A stretch of DNA of 64,000 nucleotides. Source: Variovorax brevis. Lineage in GTDB: Bacteria > Pseudomonadota > Gammaproteobacteria > Burkholderiales > Burkholderiaceae_C. The DNA lies in the NCBI RefSeq assembly GCF_030317105.1, contig NZ_JASZYG010000007.1, forward strand, positions 248,001-312,000. The letters are read 5' to 3'. A program made the position numbers and the translations under genes. The notes below the pieces were generated by a model that saw only the letters and a list, made by a program, of their open reading frames with translations, searched no databases and was not told the origin of the DNA. Below are positions 50,636 to 64,000 of the stretch, piece by piece; within the stretch, counting starts at the first letter, position 1, and each line of letters opens with the position of its first letter.

Positions 50636-53600
50636 TTATTTTCGACCAAACGCCGACATCATGCGTCCCAGAAGGCCGCGAGGCGCCGTTTCGTCTTGCA
50701 CCGTTGCCGTTGCCAATTCTTCGACCTTTGCACCGGCGTTCGATGACAGTTGCGCCAGGCTCTCGAAAAGATAGCGCCGTGCCTCGATGCGAAATCCCAT
50801 GGACTGCTCGGCCTGTTGCACCGCGCGCATGGCCAGCAGTGAATCGCCGCCGAGGTCGAAGAAGTTGTCCGTCGCGTGGATCTCATTGACGTCGATGCCC
50901 AGCACGCCGGCCCAGACCTGCGCGAGCCGGGCCTGCTCCGGCAGCAAGAGCTGTCGTGCGTTGGCGCGTTGAGCGGCCAGTCGGAGTTGGGCGTCGGTTG
51001 CCTGAACGTCGCTCGCATTCAATCGTTGCAGCAGGGCTCCCGCTTGCGAATCGTCGTTGGCCGCAAGGACGTCGAGCTTTGCGTCGGGCATCGCGGCAAG
51101 CTTGTGCAGCAATTCCACATAGCGGTCACGGAACGCTTCACCTGTCTCGGGCAGGTAGATTTCCGCGTTGTACATGAAGGCGCCTTCGATGCCGTTGGGC
51201 TTGTCCAGGAGCCACACGCCCAAGTCGTCCGTCGCGCCGCTTTGCAGCAGGTGGATCTGCTGATGGCGCAGTGCGCCCACCTGCTGGGGGCGGTCACGTG
51301 CGTCCTGGTACGAGAACATCGCCTGGTACATCGCGCTGCGTTGCGCGCGCTGGGTGAACTCCGGTTCGGACGCAAGGCGTTCAAAGGGAACCTGCTGGCT
51401 GTTCATCGACGACACCACTTCCCGCTTGATGCCGGCCAGGAATTGACCGAGCGAGAGCTGGCCATCAACCTCGAAGGGCAAGGGCAGCAGGTTGTTGAAG
51501 AAGCCCATGACCGATTCGAGTTCGGGCGCCTCGCGTCCGCGGACAGGCGTTGCAATGACGACCGAAGGCGAGCCGGTAGCCTGGCTCATCATCAGCACCA
51601 GCACGGCCAGCGTGAGCATGTTCAGCGTCACGTTGTGGTCGCGCGAGATGTCCCGCAACCGCTCCGTCGTGGCCTTGTCGATGTGCATCAGGTAGCTGCG
51701 CCCTTCGCCCGTCATGCCCGCGCGGCGCGGCATGTCGGTGCGCGGCGAAGGCGAAGGCCGCGCCTTCGCAAAGCGCTGCTTCCAGTAGCCCAACTGTGTG
51801 GTGGCGTCTGCGCTTGACAGCCAGCCCTTGTACCAACTTGCGTAGTCGCCGTAGGTCACGGCAAGTTCAGGCAAGGGGCTCGGCCGGCCATTGGAGAGGG
51901 CGGCGTAGATTGACGACAACTCGCTCAGGAAAATGGCGAACGACCAGCCGTCCCAGATCAGGTGATGCGGAACAAAGGCAAGCGCATGCTCCTCATCGGC
52001 CAGCTGATACAAGGCCAGCACAAAGAGCGGGCCGCGGTGAATGTCCATGGGCGCGTCGGACACCGCTTGCAGGCGTTCGCGCAATGCCGCTTCGCGTTCG
52101 CCGTGCGGAATGTGGCGCAGGTCTTCGAAAGGCAGCTCGACGTCGAGCGTTTCCTTTACCAGTTGCGCCGGTGCGCCGGTTTCGGGGTCGACGCCCATGT
52201 AGCTGCGCAGGGCCGGCTGACGGCGAACGATTTCCTGTAGCGTGGCTTCCAGCGCTTGCCGGTCGAGCGGGCCTGTCAGGCGATGGGCCGAAGGAACGTT
52301 GTAGACCGACCGCCCCGGATGCAACTCTTCGAGGAATCGAATGCGCTCCTGCATCGGCGTGAGCGGCGCGCTGCCCTGGCGAGCGCGACGAACGACGTTT
52401 TCGCCGGACTTGATGTTTCCTCGTTCCTTGAGCTGGTCGATGGCAGCCGAGAGACGCTGTGCGCTGGGTGCTTCGAAGAGCAAGCCCAGCGGCACCTTCA
52501 TGTCCAGCGCACGGCTGAGTTGCGAGGTCAGTCGCGATGCCAGCAGCGAGTGGCCGCCCAGCGCGAAGAAGTCGTCGTCCATGGAGAGCTCTGGAAGATT
52601 GAGCACTTTCTCCATCAGCGACACGACGAGGCGCTCCATGGCGCTCGACGGTGCGATGCGGGCCGTGCTTACCGCCGAGGCGGCGCGCACGTCGGGCGGT
52701 GGCAGCGACTTGCGATCCAGCTTGCCATTGGGCAGCTGCGGCACGGCGGCGAGTTCGACGAAGTGCGCCGGCACCATGTAGTCGGGCAGGAAGCCCGCGA
52801 GATGGCGCTTGAGATCCGACGCGGCCGGCATGGCGCCGCGGGGCACAACGTAGGCCACGATGCGCACATCGCCGGGCACGTCTTCGCGCGTGATCACCAG
52901 GCTCTGCGCCACGCCGGGGTGCTTGCCCAGGTTCGATTCGATCTCGCCCAGTTCGATGCGGTAGCCGCGCACCTTGACCTGGTGATCGGCACGGCCAAGG
53001 CATTCGAGCACGCCGTCCTTGCGCCAGCGACCCAGGTCGCCGGTCTTGTACCAACGCTGCTGTGCATCGGCAGATGTCGGATCGGGCAGGAAGCGCTCGG
53101 CCGTGAGGTCCGGCCGATTGAGGTAGCCCAGCGTCACGCCGGCACCGGCAATATAGAGCTCGCCCACCACGCCGACCGGCAAGGGTTGCAACTGCGCATC
53201 CAGCACGTGGAATGCGGTGTTGGCGACAGGGCGGCCAATCGGAACCACGGTGTCGACGTAGTCGAGGCGATGGAAGCTGGACCAGACGGTGGTTTCGGTC
53301 GGCCCGTAGCCGTTCCACAGGGCGCCTACGCAATGCAGCAGCTTCCGGCCGAGATCGGGCGGAAGGGGCTCGCCGGTGCAGATGGCCACCAGGTCCTGGC
53401 GGCCGGGCCAGCCGGCATCCAGCAGCAGGCGCCACGTCGACGGCGTCGCGTCGATGAAGTTGACGCCTTCGCGTTCGACGAGTTCGCGCAGCCTGTCGCC
53501 GTCGGAGGCTTGCGCCTTGTCGGCGACGACGATGCGTGCGCCAACGCTCAAGGGCATGATCACTTCCGACACCGCGATGTCGAAGGACAGCGTTGTGACG

Positions 53601-55591
53601 GCGAGCACGGTGTGCTTCGCCTCCATGCCGGGGGCCTTGCGCAGGCTGGTCAGCAGGTTGACGACCGTGCGATGCGGCACGCGCACGCCCTTGGGCTGTC
53701 CTGTGGAGCCCGAGGTGTAGATGACGTACGCCACGTCCTCGGCGGTGCCGCGCGATACAGGCGCCGCATTCGTGGCCGCCACGCCATCCGCGAGCACGAT
53801 TTCGACCGGCTTGTCCGCCCAGGAGGCTTGCGTGCTCTCGTCCGCGACGAGCACGCGAAGTCCGGCATCCCGCGCCATGAAGGCCAGACGCTCTTGCGGA
53901 AAGGACGGATCCAGCGGCACATAGCCGGCGCCCGCCTTCAGGATGCCCACGAGCGCGACGAGCATGTGTTCGCTGCGCGCGCAGCAAAGACCCACCAGCT
54001 CGCCAGCACCCACGCCGCGCTCTTGCAGCACCAGTGCGAGCGCGTTGGCGCGTTGGTTCAGTTCGCGATAGCTCAGTTGCTGCGCGCCCGCCACGATGGC
54101 GATGGCGTCGGGGGTGGCGGCTGCCTGATCGGCGATCAGCGATTCGATGCGTGCCGCGCGGTCGTACGGCGCTTCGGTTGAATTGAACGCGGCCAGCAGG
54201 TTCCGGTCGGCGTCGCCCAGTGCAAACGCCTGTGTGACGCTGATGCCCGCGTCTGCGACGAAACGCTCGAGTGCAGTCTGGAACATCTCCAGCCAACGGC
54301 GCACGCTGCATTCATCGAAGAGGCCGGTGTTGTACTGGCACTCAAGCCGCAGGCCCTGTGGCGTCGGCGCGCAATTGACGAACAGCTCGAAGTTCTCGAA
54401 CTGGCGCGGATTGACGCTGAGGTCGACCTCCAGACCCGGGTAGGCGCTGGCGGACATCGCTGCATCGCGATCGAGGTTGAACATGACGCTGACCAGCGTC
54501 GGGCGGCTCGGATCTCGTGGAAGCGCCAGCTTTTTCAGCAGGGTGCCATAGGTCACCGTGTTGTGCTCGAAGGCGTCGAGCAGCGTTGTGCTCGACTGCC
54601 GCACCAGGTCCTTCATGGAGAGGCTGGAATCGACGTTGACGTGGATCGGCAAGAGGTTCACGCAATGGCCGACGAGGTTCGGCATGTCGTTCACGGCCTG
54701 CCCGGCGGAAGGCACGCCGATGATCAGGTCGCCTTGCTGCGTCAGGCGGTGCAGCGTGCCGGCGAATGCGCCGAAGAGCGTTGCAAAAAGGCTCGCGCCG
54801 CAAGTCCCGCCCTGCTTGCGCACTTTCTGGATGAGGTCGCCGTCCAGCATCACGTCCAGGCGATCGGCCTGGAAGGTTCGCATCGCAGGACGCGGACGAT
54901 CCGTTGGCAGGTCGGTCAGTGGCGCATGGCCACCGAATCGGTCCAGCCAGAAGCGCGTGTTCTCCTGCGCTTCAGCAGAACGCGACAGGTCGCCTTCCTG
55001 GCGCACAAACTGCTCGTAGGTTGCCGGCGGATCCAGCTCCGGTGCGAGACCCAGTTGCTGTGCATAGAGCAGGCCGATGTCTTCCACCACCAGGCCCCAG
55101 GACCACCCGTCGCAAACGATGTGGTGCGTCGTCAGCAGGAGCTCGTGCTGTTGCGGCTCGCAGCGGTAAAGCGCTGCGCGAAAGAGCGGGCCGTTCTCGA
55201 GGTCGAAGCGCGTCGCGACGGATTCGGTGCGCGCCCGCGCCAAGGCCTCGGCGCGAGCGGCTGGCTGCAGCGCGCCGAGATCGTGCCTGGCGAGTGCAAA
55301 TGGCGTGGGCTCGTTGATCATGAGCTCCATGCCGTCGGCGGCCACGGTCGCACGCAGGGATTCATGGCGCGCGACCACTTGATTCACGGCCGTTTGCAAG
55401 GCCTCGAAATCAAGTTCACCGCGCAGCGTCAGGCTGATGGATTCGTTGTACGCCAACGAAGCTTCGGGTGAAAGCTTGTCGGCGAGCCAGATCTCGCGTT
55501 GCGCCTCGGTCGTACCGATGACGCGTTCAATGGCACCACAGGCAAAAGGATCAAATTCGGGCGTTATTGATGGGAGTTCTGCAGTTCTCAT
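50636..55591 (-). CDS. Nonribosomal peptide synthetase, C-A-T-C-T
   Basis: A 1651-residue NRPS. In order: C1 (about 20-455; HHIVCDG at 156-162), A (about 475-965; TSGSTGQPKG at 626-635, NGKLDR with Lys957), T1 (carrier Ser1015 in LGGHSLL), C2 (about 1075-1500; HHLIWDG at 1209-1215) and T2 (Ser1584 in LGGDSLL). There is no epimerisation, reductase or thioesterase domain, and the second carrier has no adenylation domain of its own. The A-domain pocket reads D-I-S-D-I-T-G-V-W-K, which I cannot match to a known amino acid; Gly-type codes (DILQLG-x-x-WK) share five positions. It begins 11 bases after the hybrid synthase and takes that product at C1. Release and the last building block are open. 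Confidence 0.9.
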   Translation of the reverse strand: MRTAELPSITPEFDPFACGAIERVIGTTEAQREIWLADKLSPEASLAYNESISLTLRGELDFEALQTAVNQVVARHESLRATVAADGMELMINEPTPFALARHDLGALQPAARAEALARARTESVATRFDLENGPLFRAALYRCEPQQHELLLTTHHIVCDGWSWGLVVEDIGLLYAQQLGLAPELDPPATYEQFVRQEGDLSRSAEAQENTRFWLDRFGGHAPLTDLPTDRPRPAMRTFQADRLDVMLDGDLIQKVRKQGGTCGASLFATLFGAFAGTLHRLTQQGDLIIGVPSAGQAVNDMPNLVGHCVNLLPIHVNVDSSLSMKDLVRQSSTTLLDAFEHNTVTYGTLLKKLALPRDPSRPTLVSVMFNLDRDAAMSASAYPGLEVDLSVNPRQFENFELFVNCAPTPQGLRLECQYNTGLFDECSVRRWLEMFQTALERFVADAGISVTQAFALGDADRNLLAAFNSTEAPYDRAARIESLIADQAAATPDAIAIVAGAQQLSYRELNQRANALALVLQERGVGAGELVGLCCARSEHMLVALVGILKAGAGYVPLDPSFPQERLAFMARDAGLRVLVADESTQASWADKPVEIVLADGVAATNAAPVSRGTAEDVAYVIYTSGSTGQPKGVRVPHRTVVNLLTSLRKAPGMEAKHTVLAVTTLSFDIAVSEVIMPLSVGARIVVADKAQASDGDRLRELVEREGVNFIDATPSTWRLLLDAGWPGRQDLVAICTGEPLPPDLGRKLLHCVGALWNGYGPTETTVWSSFHRLDYVDTVVPIGRPVANTAFHVLDAQLQPLPVGVVGELYIAGAGVTLGYLNRPDLTAERFLPDPTSADAQQRWYKTGDLGRWRKDGVLECLGRADHQVKVRGYRIELGEIESNLGKHPGVAQSLVITREDVPGDVRIVAYVVPRGAMPAASDLKRHLAGFLPDYMVPAHFVELAAVPQLPNGKLDRKSLPPPDVRAASAVSTARIAPSSAMERLVVSLMEKVLNLPELSMDDDFFALGGHSLLASRLTSQLSRALDMKVPLGLLFEAPSAQRLSAAIDQLKERGNIKSGENVVRRARQGSAPLTPMQERIRFLEELHPGRSVYNVPSAHRLTGPLDRQALEATLQEIVRRQPALRSYMGVDPETGAPAQLVKETLDVELPFEDLRHIPHGEREAALRERLQAVSDAPMDIHRGPLFVLALYQLADEEHALAFVPHHLIWDGWSFAIFLSELSSIYAALSNGRPSPLPELAVTYGDYASWYKGWLSSADATTQLGYWKQRFAKARPSPSPRTDMPRRAGMTGEGRSYLMHIDKATTERLRDISRDHNVTLNMLTLAVLVLMMSQATGSPSVVIATPVRGREAPELESVMGFFNNLLPLPFEVDGQLSLGQFLAGIKREVVSSMNSQQVPFERLASEPEFTQRAQRSAMYQAMFSYQDARDRPQQVGALRHQQIHLLQSGATDDLGVWLLDKPNGIEGAFMYNAEIYLPETGEAFRDRYVELLHKLAAMPDAKLDVLAANDDSQAGALLQRLNASDVQATDAQLRLAAQRANARQLLLPEQARLAQVWAGVLGIDVNEIHATDNFFDLGGDSLLAMRAVQQAEQSMGFRIEARRYLFESLAQLSSNAGAKVEELATATVQDETAPRGLLGRMMSAFGRK

Positions 55592-55602
55592 CGGCTCTTT
55601 TT

Positions 55603-62376
<6,774 letters not shown>

Positions 62377-62757
62377 GCCATGCACCCCTGGTTGCGACGT
62401 ACGCTTTGGACAACAGCCGCAACACGATGTATCTGCCGCGGCGGGAAATTGATGTCGCGTTCCCTACGCGGTCCAGTCCATATTGCCCTCTGGTCTCACC
62501 CAACGCCATTCACCAAACGCGCTGCCCAAAAGGCATAGACACAATCTGTTGACAGCAACAATCGAAGCAATTCGTTGCGATTCATCATTTGACAAACCAC
62601 TTGCTGGACGGGGTTTGGATGATTCTGCGTGAGTTTCGCGGGATTGAATACTAAACGGTGACAGAGATAGTTGCTCTTGTTACCAAAAAGTTCTCGTTTC
62701 CCTCAAGCAAGGGAAATGCCAACCGGTGCGGAAGTTGGCACGAGCCCGCGGGGCTCG
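62377..62757. other. Regulatory gap before the biosynthetic operon; no gene
   Basis: A 381-base AT-richer gap with no convincing gene. It must hold the promoter of the minus-strand biosynthetic operon and the 3' end of the histidine-phosphatase gene's message. Seen: a TTTCCCT-caagca-AGGGAAA hairpin at 62697-62716, and ACGAGCCC-gcg-GGGCTCGT at 62740-62758, which overlaps the stop of the phosphatase gene. Several TTGACA-like or TTGTCA-like hexamers occur at 62545-62610, but none has a well-spaced -10, so I name no promoter. Confidence 0.6.
62697..62716 (-). terminator. Hairpin after the histidine-phosphatase gene
   Basis: A perfect 7-bp inverted repeat with a 6-base loop; on the minus strand it is followed about ten bases later by a TTTTT run. 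It lies 42 bases past the phosphatase stop. A terminator is the simplest reading; a regulatory site for the biosynthetic operon is possible. Confidence 0.4.
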
Positions 62758-63396
62758 TCAGGCGCTGGTTTCGTCGAGCGCGTCGTCGTCCAGATGGGCC
62801 TCATCGGCCCAGCCCACCAGCGTGAGGCCTTGGGGCGTCCAGAGCATGCGGTTGATGGAGGCGTTGTTGAGTTGCCACGTGCGTGGCGCCTGCAACTCCT
62901 GGCGGGTGGCAGCTCGGTAGAGCACGTCCATCACGCCGCCGTGGGCCACCAGCACCACCAGCTCGCCAGGGTGGCGGGCGGCCAGTTCCTCCGCGACGTG
63001 GGTCACGCGCTCGCGGAATACCAGCAGGCTTTCGCCCCCTTCCGGTGCAAATTCGGGATCGCGCTGGCGCCAGCGTTGCGCTTGCTCGGGCAATTCGCTC
63101 TGGATGTCGTGAAAGGTCCGTCCCTCGAAGAGGCCGAAGCAACGCTCGCGCAGGCGCGGTTCGGCAATCACGGGCAGTTCGCCCTGCCGGGCGATTTCCT
63201 GCGCCGTCTGCCACGCACGGGCGAGGTCGCTGGAATAAATGACGGAGATGGGTTCGTCGGCCAGCGCCTGTCCCAGGCGCTTGGCCTGCCATTGGCCCCG
63301 GGCGTTCAGCTCGATGTCCAGCTGGCCCTGGATGCGTGTGTCCACGTTCCAGGCGGTTTCACCGTGGCGGACGGCAATCAGTCGGGTCGGCTCCAT
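62758..63396 (-). CDS. Histidine phosphatase family protein (phosphoglycerate mutase-like)
   Basis: A 212-residue histidine phosphatase: the phospho-acceptor His in AVRHGETAWNVDTRIQGQLDIELNARG at residues ~7-33, YSSDLARAWQTAQ, catalytic RERCFGLFEGRTF, and the second His in LVAHGGVMDVLYR. This branch contains GpmB-like, alpha-ribazole phosphatase (CobC) and broad phosphatase enzymes; the sequence does not decide which. It ends before the regulatory gap and starts 11 bases after the DUF4136 gene's stop, so it is probably co-transcribed with it. Confidence 0.85.
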   Translation of the reverse strand: MEPTRLIAVRHGETAWNVDTRIQGQLDIELNARGQWQAKRLGQALADEPISVIYSSDLARAWQTAQEIARQGELPVIAEPRLRERCFGLFEGRTFHDIQSELPEQAQRWRQRDPEFAPEGGESLLVFRERVTHVAEELAARHPGELVVLVAHGGVMDVLYRAATRQELQAPRTWQLNNASINRMLWTPQGLTLVGWADEAHLDDDALDETSA

Positions 63397-63407
63397 CCGT
63401 GCTGATC

Positions 63408-64000
63408 TTATCGGGCCGCCGGTGGGGCAGCGGCGGCCGCCTGAGGCGCGATGCTCGAGGTACTTGCCGTCGGAATCTGGATGTCCACGCGCCTCACGCC
63501 CGCCGGCGGATTGGGAAAGCCCTGCATGGCGGCCTGGAACATCACGGCAAAGACGGGGCCGCTGAGGTTGTAGGGGCCGTCGTTGTAGGCCCGCGTTTCA
63601 TAGACGATCTGGTTGGCCGGCAGTTCGCGCAGAACGACGCTTACCTCCCGCGTGTACCAGGGGTTGCTTGCATAGGCGGGTCCGTACCAGCCGGCCCAAC
63701 CGCCGCCGTACCAGCCGGGGCCGTAGCCGCGACCGTAGGGCCAGCCGCGGCCGTAGCCCATGCCGCCATAAAAATAGGGAGCGCCCCACCCGGGGTAGAA
63801 CCAGGGGTCGGCCCAAGGCGAAATCTCGACCGAGACGCGGGCGGCAATCTGCGCGGAATAGCGGGGCGACGCGTCGTCGCGCGTGAGCCCGACGCTCTGC
63901 AGCGCGGCGCTGGCCATGGCTTCAAGCTCTTGCTGGGTCGCTTCCTGGGCCTGTTGCGAGGGCAGGCGTTCGAAGCGGTAGGTCGCTTGCGCGGGCGAGC
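63408..64000 (-). CDS. DUF4136 protein with a Gly/Tyr/Trp-rich insert (N-terminus outside window)
   Basis: About 197 C-terminal residues are visible; the frame is open through the window edge, so the start and probable signal peptide are missing. The visible part begins SPAQATYRFERLPSQQAQEATQQELE, the DUF4136 motif, and ends with the domain's strands (TREVSVVLRELPANQIVYETRAYNDG). Between them is a low-complexity stretch of about 55 residues rich in Gly, Tyr and Trp (WFYPGWGAPYFYGG and GRGYGPGWYGGGW). DUF4136 proteins are usually envelope lipoproteins of unknown function. An Ala/Pro-rich tail closes the protein. Confidence 0.75.
   Translation of the reverse strand, partial: SPAQATYRFERLPSQQAQEATQQELEAMASAALQSVGLTRDDASPRYSAQIAARVSVEISPWADPWFYPGWGAPYFYGGMGYGRGWPYGRGYGPGWYGGGWAGWYGPAYASNPWYTREVSVVLRELPANQIVYETRAYNDGPYNLSGPVFAVMFQAAMQGFPNPPAGVRRVDIQIPTASTSSIAPQAAAAAPPAAR

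Overview
The window is a GC-rich piece of a betaproteobacterial chromosome, most likely from Comamonadaceae (a Variovorax/Acidovorax-type organism). This is inferred from the protein families and gene orders: a DUF2244-coxB-ctaD-small assembly protein-ctaG-DUF2970-ctaE-surf1-ctaA-ctaB-sco respiratory block, a GlrK/GlrR pair with a lipoprotein between, and LIV-type ABC transporters tied to aromatic acid catabolism. I see no tRNA or rRNA gene, insertion sequence, CRISPR array or prophage. Both window ends cut genes: a thiolase on the left and a DUF4136 lipoprotein-type gene on the right.

Region 1 (1-17974): a partial 3-oxoadipyl-CoA-type thiolase, an amino acid permease broken by a frameshift, an SDR, an SRAP-family protein that has lost most catalytic residues, then a long minus-strand set from 17007 down to 4324. 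That set encodes a crotonase, feruloyl-CoA synthase, an NTF2-like protein, an SDR dehydrogenase, a complete LIV-type ABC importer (with a permease-ATPase fusion), a tannase/feruloyl esterase, an acyl-CoA dehydrogenase and a MarR regulator. A divergent amidohydrolase faces it across a short promoter holding a good palindrome. Together they read as a hydroxycinnamate (ferulate/p-coumarate) locus: release from esters, uptake, CoA activation, hydration, oxidation to a beta-keto thioester, and hydrolytic chain shortening.

Region 2 (18037-24365): mixed housekeeping genes: a DUF1161 secreted protein, a Kef-type K+/H+ antiporter with its quinone-reductase-like partner, an orphan ParA-like ATPase, a MaoC hydratase, TrmL, a ComF-type phosphoribosyltransferase and a BioC-like methyltransferase.

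Region 3 (24482-35294): the aa3-type cytochrome c oxidase block with its assembly factors (CtaG, SURF1, heme O and heme A synthases, and two SCO-like proteins, one divergent), ending in an AlkD-like HEAT-repeat protein.

Region 4 (35359-48012): OpgH glucosyltransferase, the GlrR-lipoprotein-GlrK signalling operon running into from miaB, a secreted hypothetical protein, and an RND efflux adaptor/pump pair.

Region 5 (48063-62376) is the most unusual part: a five-gene minus-strand biosynthetic operon. It has a 2257-residue hybrid A-T-KS-AT-ACP-aminotransferase protein, a 1651-residue C-A-T-C-T NRPS, a phosphopantetheinyl transferase, and two alpha/beta hydrolases with non-serine nucleophile elbows. 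The first adenylation domain carries, position by position, the classic threonine specificity code, so the loading and extension module is predicted to make a 3,4-diamino-5-hydroxyhexanoyl thioester. There is no thioesterase domain and the last carrier has no adenylation domain. I do not recognise the cluster as a known product pathway. A histidine-phosphatase gene and the partial DUF4136 gene close the window.
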